From Haloterrigena sp. KLK7 (GTDB lineage: Archaea > Halobacteriota > Halobacteria > Halobacteriales > Natrialbaceae), in NCBI RefSeq assembly GCF_037914945.1, contig NZ_CP149787.1, forward strand, positions 3,038,001 to 3,102,000: DNA of 64,000 nucleotides, written 5' to 3'. Position 1 is the first letter of the stretch, and every line of letters begins with the position of its first letter. Below are positions 1 through 8,854 of this stretch, one piece after another. The position numbers and the translations under genes are program-made. Below the pieces are notes generated by a model that searched no databases, had not been told where the DNA came from, and saw only the letters and a list, made by a program, of their open reading frames with translations.

Positions 1-217
1 ATCATCGCCGAATCGGTTGCTCCTTGTTCTCCCATTGCACGTTACGCTCCGGGAATGTCACGAAAGAACGTTTGGGTGCGATTCGTAAACGACCTTCAGG
101 GTTTGAAATCGTTTCGTTCACCGCCGAAACAACGATCAGACGACCGAACGGAGCGGCGCGAGTCCGTCGGAGTCGGTACCGATCGACGGCGCCGTGCGAG
201 CCGCGAGAAGCGGCGGG

Positions 218-1507
218 CTACCGACCGCCTTCGACGACTTCGGTCAACACGTTCGCGATCTCTCGATTGGTCTCGGGGCTGTAGTGGCCGCCTTCGCCGC
301 GCTCGACGTACAGCGACTCGACACCGTCGTCGGGGTCGAGATGGCGGGCCATATCGACCGTCTCGAGGGCGTCGTACTTCTCGCCGAGCCGGTCCACGAG
401 GTCGCCGTAGATCGGACCGTGTTCGGACTCGTACTTCGCGTATCGGAGCTGCTGGACCATCACGAAGACGGGCTGGAAGTCTTGCTCGTCGGCGTAGTCG
501 ACGAACTCCTCGATCAGCGCGTCGAAGAGGTACTCGTGGGTCTCGAACAGCCGCTCGTGGTAGCGCACCCGGGGCTGTTCCATCCGGAGAACCGACTCGG
601 TCTGGGCGGCGTCGAAGTCGACGCCCGGAATCGAGCGGCCGGCCCGGCGCTCGAGTTCCTTACAGCCGGTAATCGCGGCGTACCGGAGATACTCCGGCTT
701 GTCGAGGAAGTCGGTCGTGTAGGGGACCGACGCGAAGTGGGGCTTGAACCAGTGATCGTAGTGGAAGTCGTACTCCCGGAGGAAGTCGGCCTTCGACTCC
801 AAGTCGAGCAGGTCCTCCTTCTCGTCGACGGGGCTGTCGATCCGCTCGAGTTCGCCGTTCTCGAGGACGTACCGGGGCTTGACCGCGAGGATGTTCCCGA
901 ACTCCTGGTAGTGTTTCCAGACGCTCAGGATCCGGGCGATCGAGGAGGCGGTGACGACCACGAAGACGTAGTCGGTCTCCTCCTCGGGGTACTGGCGCTT
1001 CATGCGCATCAGCGCCTGATCGAGCCCGTAGTTGCCGCCGCCGTAGTTGGCGACGTGCGTGTCGAGCTCCTGGGCCATGTAGTGCTGGAAGGTCTCGTCG
1101 TTGTTGACCTCCCGGCAGAAACAGTAGGAGTCGCCGTAGGTCGAGACGGTGACGTCGGACGTCGCGTTCCCATCGGAACGCTCTTCATCGGCGGCTGTCG
1201 CCGCCCCGTCCTCGTCGCGGTCCTTCGCGGGACAGACGCGGCTCCCGTACTCGTCGGTCGAGTAGGTGACCACCGTCCGGAGCTCCTCCCCGGGGAGGTG
1301 GTCGCCGGTGTCCTTCTGTTTCTCCTGGTTCGGCTGGGGCACCCAGCCCAGTTCGGGGTCGAAACTGCTGAACTTGCCGAGGAGTTCCCGGTCGATCTCC
1401 GGGAACTCCTCGGTCGCCACCGCGGGGATCCGCTTGAGCGACACGTACGACACTATCTCGAGGGCGATCGCGAGCGCGATGAGTACGAACACGACGAACG
1501 GAAGCAT
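218..1507 (-). CDS. membrane-anchored SGNH/GDSL hydrolase-like protein
   Basis: The 429-residue protein begins with one hydrophobic segment (about residues 1-22), so it is probably membrane anchored with the domain outside. A GDS block lies at residues 125-127, a glycine- and asparagine-rich NYGGGN block follows near 154-159, and a GHYSP motif sits near residue 407. That arrangement fits the Ser, Gly/Asn and terminal His blocks of SGNH hydrolases, including acyl-transfer enzymes acting on polysaccharides. The substrate cannot be read from sequence. It is a single gene with no obvious operon partner in the window. The SGNH assignment rests on motif placement and would need a profile search to confirm. 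Confidence 0.7.
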   Translation of the reverse strand: MLPFVVFVLIALAIALEIVSYVSLKRIPAVATEEFPEIDRELLGKFSSFDPELGWVPQPNQEKQKDTGDHLPGEELRTVVTYSTDEYGSRVCPAKDRDEDGAATAADEERSDGNATSDVTVSTYGDSYCFCREVNNDETFQHYMAQELDTHVANYGGGNYGLDQALMRMKRQYPEEETDYVFVVVTASSIARILSVWKHYQEFGNILAVKPRYVLENGELERIDSPVDEKEDLLDLESKADFLREYDFHYDHWFKPHFASVPYTTDFLDKPEYLRYAAITGCKELERRAGRSIPGVDFDAAQTESVLRMEQPRVRYHERLFETHEYLFDALIEEFVDYADEQDFQPVFVMVQQLRYAKYESEHGPIYGDLVDRLGEKYDALETVDMARHLDPDDGVESLYVERGEGGHYSPETNREIANVLTEVVEGGR

Positions 1508-1834
1508 TCGACTAGGACTATCAGCACTGGCAGTAAGTCAGTTGCGGTGTAATCGCCCGTTTCGACGGTCGAGGGCGCCGGTAAGCAGCTAATTCGCTCC
1601 GAAAAGAAGCAGCTCTCGAGCGCGATCGACGACCCCCGCCGGGGTCGCGGATGCTCGGACCGCAGTCGCCCATGTCTCTCCACCGGTGCTACGGGACCCG
1701 ACTCGAAGAGGCTGTGCCCCATCAATGCAAGGTATCGACGCGATCGCGACGGATCGCCCCGCAGCCGTCGACTCGAGTCGCGCGGCGCTCGAGTGCCGGC
1801 CTAATCGCGACGCGGATCGTCACCGGGACCGCAG
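1508..1834. other. intergenic region, no gene seen
   Basis: This 327-base gap lies between the SGNH-like gene and the uspA-like gene, both on the minus strand. The open frames in it are arginine- and serine-rich antisense-type frames with no family resemblance. It should carry the promoter of the SGNH-like gene, but I see no clear TATA box. Confidence 0.5.
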
Positions 1835-2266
1835 TTACCGAACGACCGTCACGGGAACCGGCGAGTGTCGCACGACGACCTCCGCGACGCTCCCGAGCAG
1901 GAACCGTTTGACACCCGAGCGGCCGTGACTTCCCATGACGATGTGGTCGACGGCCTCGGTCTCGGCGAACTCGACGATCTCCTGAGTGGGGGTGCCGAGT
2001 CGCGTCCGGGTCTCGATCGGGACGTCGCGCTCGGCGGCGAGCCGTTCCGGGGTCTCGAGGCGCTCCTCGACGTCGCCGAAGACGGTCTCGACCGTCTCCG
2101 CGACCTCGTCCTCGTCGCCGGACGCGGTGTTGGGAATCGCCGGCACCGACGAGGTGTCGACGACGGTCAGGGCGACGAACTCGCCGTTCGGAAACAGGTC
2201 GATGGCGTACTCGAGGGCCTCGCGGGCGCGCTCGGAGTCGTCGAAGGGAACCAGAATGCGCGACAT
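1835..2266 (-). CDS. universal stress protein, UspA family
   Basis: The 143-residue protein has the usual single-domain Usp length and starts with MSRILVPFDDSE, the typical first strand of the family. Near the C-terminus it has GSHGRSG followed by the LLGS segment, which matches the ATP-binding signature G-x2-G-x9-G-[ST]. It is therefore probably an ATP-binding cytoplasmic stress protein. These are numerous in haloarchaea, so the exact role of this copy is unknown. The next gene downstream is a TauE-type transporter about 130 bases away on the other side of its promoter. Confidence 0.9.
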   Translation of the reverse strand: MSRILVPFDDSERAREALEYAIDLFPNGEFVALTVVDTSSVPAIPNTASGDEDEVAETVETVFGDVEERLETPERLAAERDVPIETRTRLGTPTQEIVEFAETEAVDHIVMGSHGRSGVKRFLLGSVAEVVVRHSPVPVTVVR

Positions 2267-2396
2267 GAGATCGGTAAGTACGGTATCGCGCTCCGACGCC
2301 TTGAGTCCTGCACCGTCGCGGTCGATCGGACGTGAACGGTCGTCGATCGTCGTCGGTCTCGTGGCGGCGGCGCCCTCCGCCGGCCAATCGGGCCGC

Positions 2397-3176
2397 TCAC
2401 AGCGCGAGGTACGGGCCGACGCCGAGGAGCACGACGCCCAGCGCGACCTTCAGCTTCTCGGGGTCGATCATGTGGGCGACCTTCCAGCCCGTGACGACCC
2501 CGAGCAGGAGCGGCGTCCCGATAACGACCGCCAACGGGAGGAGCACGTTCCCCTGGAGGGCGTAGCCCGCGGCCGCGAAGGTCGCGATGAAGATCGACTG
2601 GACCTGCGCGACGGCGACGGCCAGCAGCATGGGGACGCCGACCAGTACCAGCGCCGGCACCGCGAGCACCGGGCCGCCGATTCCCAGCAGGCCGCTGCAG
2701 ATCCCCAGTGCGAACCCGAGCCCGGCCAGCGCGAGTTGGCCCTGCCGCTCGAGCGGCTCGAGATCGTAGAGGGCAGTGAACCCGCGGCGCTCCCTGTAGA
2801 GGATGACCCCGCCGACGCTCATCGAGACGCCGCCGAGCAGGACGCCGAACACCGAGCGCGGGACGAAGGCGTTGACGGCGGCGCCGACGAGGGCCCCGAG
2901 GATACTCGAGGCGCTCAGAACGACGGCGATGGCGCGACTCTCGCCGGTCTTCATCTCGCCGGAGTGGAGGTAGGCGGCGCTGCCGACGAGGCCGGTGACG
3001 ACGAACGTCGCGTGGGCGGTGCCGGCGACCTGGCTCGAGGCCAGCGGCGTCAGCGAGTAGAGCGCGATCGTGACGAAGATGCCGCCCGGGCCGATGGTCG
3101 TGATGCCGATCCCCGAGAAGAAGGCGATCGACACGAGCAACAAGACCAGCGAGAGGTCGAAGGGGAGTCCGAGCAT
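2397..3176 (-). CDS. TauE/SafE-family membrane transporter
   Basis: The 259-residue protein is almost entirely hydrophobic, with about eight predicted membrane segments. It shows the two-half arrangement of the TauE/SafE (DUF81) family, including glycine-rich segments such as GLLGIGGPVLAVPAL in the second half. Family members export sulfite, sulfoacetate or related anions, but the substrate here cannot be inferred. The start at ATG 3176 places the first membrane helix right at the N-terminus. It is in the same orientation as uspA and the Nramp-like gene, with gaps too long for obvious translational coupling. Confidence 0.85.
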   Translation of the reverse strand: MLGLPFDLSLVLLLVSIAFFSGIGITTIGPGGIFVTIALYSLTPLASSQVAGTAHATFVVTGLVGSAAYLHSGEMKTGESRAIAVVLSASSILGALVGAAVNAFVPRSVFGVLLGGVSMSVGGVILYRERRGFTALYDLEPLERQGQLALAGLGFALGICSGLLGIGGPVLAVPALVLVGVPMLLAVAVAQVQSIFIATFAAAGYALQGNVLLPLAVVIGTPLLLGVVTGWKVAHMIDPEKLKVALGVVLLGVGPYLAL

Positions 3177-3385
3177 CGCGGGGCGTTATCGGGCCGATTA
3201 GCTCGGGGATTGTGACTCTTCCGATTGACCGTTCAGTGTCGCTACCGGTGAGATATCGGAAATTCGGATGAGAAATCGAGAGCCGAGTTTCGACGCGACG
3301 CGACGAACCGAACGCGGGCCGTCGGCGTCCGACCTCGGGGTCTCGAGTCCGTACCCGGATCTCGTAGCGGATCCCGCGGGGCTAC

Positions 3386-4648
3386 TCAGAGGATCCCGAT
3401 GATCGTCTCGTAGAGCGACTGGATCGTCGTGGCGCTGCCGATCAGCAGGACGAGCCCCGCGGCGACGAACGCGGCGTTTTCGTACCAGTCGACGTCGTAG
3501 AACCGGTTGACGGCGCCGATGAGCGCGAAGACGGTCACCGGCAGACCGATCGCGCCGTTGACCGCGGGCATGATGATAGCCATCTCGACGGGCCCGAAGC
3601 CGGTGTAGACCAGCAGCGGGAGGGCCGTGGCGGCCGAGACGGTGATCAGACCGATGACCGTGCGTCGGAACCGGAAGTCGCCGAACACCGTGTGGCGGCC
3701 GAGCGATTGCGGGATCATGAATCCGGCGCCGAACAGCGTCCCGGTCGCGGAGGTGATGCTCGCGAGGAAGACGGCGATCATGAACACGAGGAGCGCGCCC
3801 TGCCCGAGGATGTCCGCCAGCGGCTGTCCGGGCCCGGTCAGCGTCATCTCGCCCTCCGCGAGCGTCACCGCGGAGACGATCATCACGAAGCTCCCGATGA
3901 GCAGCGTCGTCGCGATCCCGGCGGCGTTGTCCCGGCGGTACTTCCAGACGTCGGTCCACTCCTTGGTCGGCTGGATGCTCGACTGGATGAAGAAGTTCGG
4001 CCAGTAGACGGTCGTCCCGAGCAGGGCGATGACCGTCGTGAGGTAGCCGATATCGCTGTTCAGCGCGGGCTGGAGCCCGGCGGCGACCGACTGCCACGGC
4101 ACGTCCAGGCCAGCCAGCAGGAGGCCGTACGAGCCGAAGACCGCGAAGACGGCGGCCGCGATCGCCGCCTCGATGCGGTCGTAGACCTTCAGCTGGACGA
4201 TGGCGATCCCCGCGCCGCCGGCGAGGACGATGCCGACGATGACGTTGTCGAGCCCCGGCAGGAGCCAGGCCAGCGCCGCGCCCGCGACGGCGTAGTTCGA
4301 GACGGCCCACAGCGCCGACATCAGCGAGATCGAGATCACGAGCACTCGTCCGCCGATCGGGACCGCGTCGACGATGTAGTCCGCCAGCGGTTCGTCGGCC
4401 ACGGCGAGGCGGGCGCTCATGTCGTGGAGCGCGATGTCGATGAGGAAGGCCAGCGGGAGCACCCACAGCAGGGAGAACGCGAAGTTGGCCCCGGCGTCAG
4501 CGAGGATGTACACCGATCCGGCACCGAAGACGTTCGCGGCGAACAGCACGCCCAGCCCGTACCTGTAGAGGGCGCCGTGGATCGTCTCGCCGCCGGGAAC
4601 GACGTCGACGATCGTGGACGTCGAGGAGGGCGCCGACTTCTCACTCAT
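3386..4648 (-). CDS. Nramp-family transporter with altered metal-site motif
   Basis: The 420-residue polytopic protein aligns by eye with Nramp (SLC11) transporters. The segment NFAFSLLWVLPLAFL followed by DMSARLAV matches TM1-TM2 of MntH-type proteins, and LLGTTVYWPNFFIQSS matches TM6. The canonical DPGN metal-binding tetrapeptide of TM1 is replaced by DAGAN-like residues (ILADAGAN), and the TM6 MPH methionine region reads YWPN. The substrate is therefore probably not a standard Mn or Fe ion, or the site has diverged. A small open frame ends at the start codon in an ATGA overlap, but I do not accept it as a gene. Confidence 0.8.
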   Translation of the reverse strand: MSEKSAPSSTSTIVDVVPGGETIHGALYRYGLGVLFAANVFGAGSVYILADAGANFAFSLLWVLPLAFLIDIALHDMSARLAVADEPLADYIVDAVPIGGRVLVISISLMSALWAVSNYAVAGAALAWLLPGLDNVIVGIVLAGGAGIAIVQLKVYDRIEAAIAAAVFAVFGSYGLLLAGLDVPWQSVAAGLQPALNSDIGYLTTVIALLGTTVYWPNFFIQSSIQPTKEWTDVWKYRRDNAAGIATTLLIGSFVMIVSAVTLAEGEMTLTGPGQPLADILGQGALLVFMIAVFLASITSATGTLFGAGFMIPQSLGRHTVFGDFRFRRTVIGLITVSAATALPLLVYTGFGPVEMAIIMPAVNGAIGLPVTVFALIGAVNRFYDVDWYENAAFVAAGLVLLIGSATTIQSLYETIIGIL

Positions 4649-5109
4649 TCGCGATCACCTCCGCGGTCCCGGTCACCGTCGCGTCGGGCCGGCGTGACAG
4701 GGAACGAGTACTCGTACGCGATGCCGTCGTCGTTCGAACGGATGCACGTTTCATGTGTCAGTGAGCGGGAAACGCATCTATCGGCTCCCGTCAGCAACCG
4801 AGCGCGGTCGCATGCGCCAATCCGAGACTCCCCAGTGGCGCGTCGCGTGCCTCGCTTCACTCCGTTCTGGGGATATCCAGCAAGGAGAGTCGCTGCCCGG
4901 CAGGTGAAGGCGCCATATGAAACCGATCCGGTACGAATCGATCGGGCGGTCACGGGAGCGATCCCGAACGAGCGTCCGCCGGCATCGCCGGTACGATGAT
5001 CTCGAGTGCCCGATAAACCACTCACGGCGATACCAATCGTCACCCTCGCGACTCGAGCGGACCAAAAACGTCTTCCCGCCACCGCAGCTACGAACGTGTA
5101 ACCGAATCA
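4649..5109. other. intergenic region between divergent genes
   Basis: This 461-base region separates the minus-strand Nramp-like gene from the plus-strand ABC transporter pair, so it should hold two divergent promoters. The open frames within it are arginine-rich and lack initiation context. I see no RNA gene or repeat. Confidence 0.5.
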
Positions 5110-6258
5110 ATGTGTAGTGAGTCGACGGACCTCGAGGACGGGCGGGAGACCGGTGGGAGCGACGGCGCCGGAACCGACGTCTCTGGAACGGCCGCCGACC
5201 TCGAGAGAGGTGGGGCGAACGACGCCGCGAGGTCCGAGTCGGCGGCGCCGGCGCTCGCGGTCGAGGGGCTCTCGAAGACCTTCGGGAGCGGCGACGAGGT
5301 CGTCACGGCCGTCGAGGACGTCTCCTTCACGGTCGAGTCCGGCGAGGTGATCGGGCTGCTCGGTCCCAACGGCGCCGGCAAGACGACCACGATCAAGTCG
5401 ATTCTGGGACTGCTCCTCCCGGACGAGGGGGCGGTTCGGATCCACGGCATCGACGTCTACGACCGTCCCAAGGCGGCCTACGACCACGTCGACGCTATGC
5501 TCGAGGGGGCGCGCAACGACTACTGGCGGCTCACCGTCCGGGAGAACCTGCGGTACTTCGCGGCGATTCGGGGCCGAAACCCGGACGCCCTCGCGGACCG
5601 CCACGACGAACTGCTGGAGCGACTCGACCTCGCCGAGAAGGCCGACACCGCCGTCCGCGACCTCTCGCGCGGGATGAAACAGAAGGTGTCGCTCGCGAGC
5701 GTCCTCGCGGGGGACGTCTCCGTGGCCTTCCTCGACGAACCGACGCTGGGGCTCGACGTCGAGAGTTCGCTGACGCTCCGGCGCGAACTCGTCCGGCTCG
5801 CCGACGAGCGCGGCCTGACGCTGGTGGTCTCGAGCCACGACATGGACGTCATCGAGGCCGTCTGCGACCGCGTGATCATCATGAACGAGGGCCGGGTCGT
5901 CGTCGACGACACCGTCGAGAACCTGCTGGCGGCCTTCGAAACCCAGGGCTACCGAGTCACCGTTCGCGGCGCCGACGGGTCGGTCCTCGCCGCTCTCCGC
6001 GAGCGGTTCGACGTGAGCGACGTCGAGCGCCTCGAGGACCGCACGCGGTTCGCGGTGGCGGCCGACTCCGAGGCGTTCTACCGGCTGACCGACGCGCTGG
6101 AGGACCACGGGCTCGAGGTCGTCGCGGTCGATACCGTCCAGCCCGACCTCGAGGACGCGTTCGTCGAACTGACCGGCGGAGGCGGGACGGAAGCGGGGAG
6201 CACCGATCGGGCTTCGAATCACGGAGCCGGGGCAGATCTCGGGGGTGAGACGCGGTGA
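5110..6258 (+). CDS. ABC transporter ATP-binding protein (ABC-2 type exporter)
   Basis: The ATPase has Walker A GPNGAGKT at residues 85-92, the signature LSRGMKQK in the middle, Walker B VAFLDEPTLGLD and the H-loop SSHDMD. A C-terminal domain of about 100 residues follows, as in the DrrA/NatA group. The first 45 or so residues are acidic and poorly conserved, so a later start is possible, although ATG 5110 gives a full frame. The next gene encodes the permease and overlaps this stop codon, so the two form a translationally coupled exporter. The substrate (lipid, drug or polysaccharide) is unknown. Confidence 0.9.
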   Translation: MCSESTDLEDGRETGGSDGAGTDVSGTAADLERGGANDAARSESAAPALAVEGLSKTFGSGDEVVTAVEDVSFTVESGEVIGLLGPNGAGKTTTIKSILGLLLPDEGAVRIHGIDVYDRPKAAYDHVDAMLEGARNDYWRLTVRENLRYFAAIRGRNPDALADRHDELLERLDLAEKADTAVRDLSRGMKQKVSLASVLAGDVSVAFLDEPTLGLDVESSLTLRRELVRLADERGLTLVVSSHDMDVIEAVCDRVIIMNEGRVVVDDTVENLLAAFETQGYRVTVRGADGSVLAALRERFDVSDVERLEDRTRFAVAADSEAFYRLTDALEDHGLEVVAVDTVQPDLEDAFVELTGGGGTEAGSTDRASNHGAGADLGGETR

Positions 6259-7055
6259 GCGTCGATGCTCGGTCCGGACGGACGGGTGGCTACTATCACC
6301 TGCTGCGGGCCGTGATCGTCCGCGATCTGCTGATCTGGATCCGGTACCCCGTCAACGCCGGCATGCGACTGTTCATCAACCTGCTGTTCTTCGGGATGGT
6401 GCTGTACGGCGGCACCCTGCTGGCGGGTCAGGCGATCACGGACTCCCTCGAGGGGCTGATCGTCGGCTACTTCCTGTGGACGCTGTCGACCGGCGCGTAC
6501 TCGGGAATCGTCGGCGACATCCAGTCCGAAGCCGGCTGGGGGACCCTCGAGCGCCACTTCGTCACGCCCTTCGGCTTCGGGCCGGTGGTGCTCGCCAAGG
6601 CGGTGGCGATCGTCTTCCGAACGTTTCTCACGTCCGCGGTCGTCCTCGCGGCGATGCTGCTGGCGACCGGGACGCGACTCGACCTCCACCTGCTGACCGT
6701 CGTCCCCGTGGCGACGCTGGCGATCGCCTCCGCGCTCGGACTCGGGCTCGCCATGGGCGGACTGAGCGTCCTGTACAAGCGGATCTCCAGCGTCGTCAAC
6801 CTCCTCGGGTTCGCGTTCGTCGGGCTGATCACGGCGCCCGTCTTCGACGTCCCGTGGCTGGCGGCGCTGCCGCTGGTCCAAGGGAGCGCGCTGCTCCAGC
6901 TGGCGATGCGAGGCGGGGTTCGGCTCTGGGAGTTCGATCCCGCGGCGCTCGCCGTCCTCGTCGCGACGGCCGTCGGCTATCTGGCGATCGGATACGTCGT
7001 GTTCGGGTTGGCGACGAGGCGCGCTCGACGGCTGGGCGTGCTCGGGGACTACTGA
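6255..7055 (+). CDS. ABC-2 type transporter permease
   Basis: The 266-residue membrane protein has about six hydrophobic segments typical of ABC-2 permeases and starts with GTG at 6255, overlapping the stop codon of the ATPase gene by four bases. A cytoplasmic loop with the conserved LERHFVTPFG-type segment, where permeases contact the nucleotide-binding domain, follows TM2. It should form the transmembrane half of a homodimeric exporter with the preceding ATPase. The gene ends about 215 bases before psmA. Confidence 0.9.
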   Translation: MSVDARSGRTGGYYHLLRAVIVRDLLIWIRYPVNAGMRLFINLLFFGMVLYGGTLLAGQAITDSLEGLIVGYFLWTLSTGAYSGIVGDIQSEAGWGTLERHFVTPFGFGPVVLAKAVAIVFRTFLTSAVVLAAMLLATGTRLDLHLLTVVPVATLAIASALGLGLAMGGLSVLYKRISSVVNLLGFAFVGLITAPVFDVPWLAALPLVQGSALLQLAMRGGVRLWEFDPAALAVLVATAVGYLAIGYVVFGLATRRARRLGVLGDY

Positions 7056-7212
7056 CTGCCGTCCGCGCCCCAGTCTCGCGCCGGTCGGCTTCGGCGAATA
7101 TCTCCGGTTCGCTCGCCGAATCGGCGACGGAAACGCGACTCTCCGAGTTATTCCCCGTATCGGGCCGCAAGGAACCAGAGACAATTGCCACCTACAAGCC
7201 GTGTGTCAAGAA

Positions 7213-7222
7213 TTCTTATATA
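7213..7222 (+). promoter_or_regulatory. TATA box of the psmA-psmB operon
   Basis: The AT-rich stretch CTTATATATG stands out in a GC-rich spacer and lies 48 bases before the psmA start. That allows a transcript start about 25 bases downstream and a short leader. This is a sequence-based prediction. Confidence 0.55.
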
Positions 7223-7269
7223 TGGGGGTCCCTTACCCGAGGTGAAGGTCTCCCACGACCAGAGAACCA

Positions 7270-8016
7270 ATGCAAGGGCAATCCCAACAGCAGGCGTACG
7301 ACCGCGGGATCACGATCTTCTCCCCGGACGGACGCCTCTACCAAGTCGAGTACGCTCGCGAGGCCGTCAAACGCGGCACCGCGAGCGTCGGTATTCGCAC
7401 GCCGGACGGCGTCGTGCTCGCAGCAGACCGCCAGGTCAGTTCGTCGCTCATGGAGCCCTCGAGCGTCGAAAAGATCCACAAGGCCGACGACCACGTCGGT
7501 ATCGCGAGCGCCGGTCACGTGGCCGACGCGCGCCAGCTCGTCGACCTCGCTCGCCGACGCGCACAGGGCGAACAGCTCCGGTACGGCCAGACGATCGGCG
7601 TCGAGACGCTGACGCGGGCCGTCACCGACCACATTCAGGAGTACACCCAGACCGGCGGCGCGCGCCCGTTCGGCGTCGCCTTGCTCGTCGGCGGTATCGA
7701 CGACGGCGAGCCGCGCCTGTTCGAGACCGACCCCTCGGGGACGGACTACGAGTGGCAGGCGGCCGCGATCGGTAGCAACCGCAACGAGATCCAGGAGTTC
7801 CTCGAGGAGAACTACCGCCCGGACGCCGACCTCGACGCGGGCATCGAGCTCGCGCTCCGCGCGCTCGGGTCGGCCGACGACGACCCGGTCAGCGCCGAGA
7901 ACGTCGACCTCGCGACGATCGATACGGAAGACGAGACGTTCCAGACGGTCTCCCAGGAGCGACTCGAGTCGATCGTCGCCGAGATCGACCAGCCGGAGGA
8001 GGAGAGCGATGAATAA
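7270..8016 (+). CDS. psmA: proteasome subunit alpha
   Basis: The 248-residue protein starts with MQGQSQQQAYDRGITIFSPD, the haloarchaeal alpha-subunit N-terminus that forms the gating region of the 20S core. The segments GRLYQVEYAREAVKRGT and VVLAADRQ are typical alpha-ring sequences. The C-terminus is long and acidic, as usual in halophiles. It builds the outer heptameric rings of the archaeal 20S proteasome and docks PAN-type ATPases. It overlaps psmB by eight bases, so both subunits are probably translated together. Confidence 0.97.
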   Translation: MQGQSQQQAYDRGITIFSPDGRLYQVEYAREAVKRGTASVGIRTPDGVVLAADRQVSSSLMEPSSVEKIHKADDHVGIASAGHVADARQLVDLARRRAQGEQLRYGQTIGVETLTRAVTDHIQEYTQTGGARPFGVALLVGGIDDGEPRLFETDPSGTDYEWQAAAIGSNRNEIQEFLEENYRPDADLDAGIELALRALGSADDDPVSAENVDLATIDTEDETFQTVSQERLESIVAEIDQPEEESDE

Positions 8017-8722
8017 CTGGACCCAGGGATCGACCCCGCAGGGGGACGACCCGTCGCCGTACGAGCCCGAGCTCGGGTCGCTCCCCGACGATAGCCGGGG
8101 AGACGAGCGCGGCGATACCGTCAACAAGACCGGGACGACGACCATCGGCATCGCGACCGACGAGGGCGTCGTGATCGCGACGGACATGCGCGCCAGCCTC
8201 GGCGGGCGGTTCGTCTCGAACAAGAACGTCCAGAAGGTCGAGCAGATTCACCCGACCGCCGCGTTAACGCTCGTCGGCTCGGTCGGCGGCGCCCAGTCGT
8301 TCATCCGAACGCTGCGCTCCGAGGTCAACCTCTACGGGTCCCGACGCGGCGAGCCGATGCCCATCGAGGCGCTGGCGACGCTGGCGGGCAACTTCGCCCG
8401 CGGCGGCCCGTTCCGAGCGATCAACCCCATCCTCGGCGGCGTCGATAGCGAGGGCAGCCACGTCTACAGCATCGACCCCGCCGGCGGCGTCATGGAGGAC
8501 GACTACACCGTCACCGGCTCCGGGATGCAACTCGCCTACGGCCTCCTCGAACAGGAGTACGAGGAGGGCCTCTCGCTCGAGGAGGCACAGTCGGTCGCGG
8601 CCCGTGCGATCAAGAGCGCCGTCGAGCGCGACACCGGCTCCGGCAACGGCGTCTTCCTCGCCGAAGTCACGGACGAGGGCGTCGACATTCAGGGCCACGA
8701 CGACTTCGACGCGGTCATCTAG
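8009..8722 (+). CDS. psmB: proteasome subunit beta
   Basis: The 237-residue precursor has a propeptide ending NKTG followed by TTTIGIA. Autocleavage after Gly42 should expose Thr43 as the catalytic N-terminal nucleophile. The usual beta-subunit lysine and serine regions follow (DMRASLGG, GSGMQLAYG). The 42-residue propeptide is close to that of other haloarchaeal beta subunits. It forms the proteolytic inner rings with PsmA, and its start lies inside the end of psmA. Confidence 0.97.
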   Translation: MNNWTQGSTPQGDDPSPYEPELGSLPDDSRGDERGDTVNKTGTTTIGIATDEGVVIATDMRASLGGRFVSNKNVQKVEQIHPTAALTLVGSVGGAQSFIRTLRSEVNLYGSRRGEPMPIEALATLAGNFARGGPFRAINPILGGVDSEGSHVYSIDPAGGVMEDDYTVTGSGMQLAYGLLEQEYEEGLSLEEAQSVAARAIKSAVERDTGSGNGVFLAEVTDEGVDIQGHDDFDAVI

Positions 8723-8814
8723 GCGTCCGCGTTCCGTTCTCATCGCGGTTTCCCTCGTCGCCGCGCCGTTCCCCTCACACCGTTTTGGCTCGCGCGCGAG
8801 CGCGTACACGTGAC

Positions 8815-8822
8815 TTTTATTA
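8815..8822 (+). promoter_or_regulatory. TATA-like box before gyrB
   Basis: The AT run TTTTATTA lies 40 bases ahead of the ATG chosen for gyrB, a normal distance for a haloarchaeal promoter with a very short leader. It supports starting the gene at 8855 instead of the in-frame codon at 8810, which overlaps this element. Confidence 0.5.
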
Positions 8823-8854
8823 GGAACGGGCGGCTATCCGAAAGCAGGTTTTAC

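Noticed and set aside
194-1552. 452-codon plus-strand frame
   Set aside because: It is the antisense of the SGNH-like gene. Long frames on the opposite strand are common in GC-rich halophile DNA, and its composition (Val, Leu, Arg, Asp repeats) fits no family.
1986-3215. 409-codon plus-strand frame
   Set aside because: It runs antisense to the uspA-like and TauE-type genes and is a run of charged residues without domains.
4645-5082. 145-codon minus-strand frame ending at the Nramp-like start in an ATGA overlap
   Set aside because: The overlap is suggestive of coupling, but the protein is Arg/Ser-rich with no plausible start or conserved segment.
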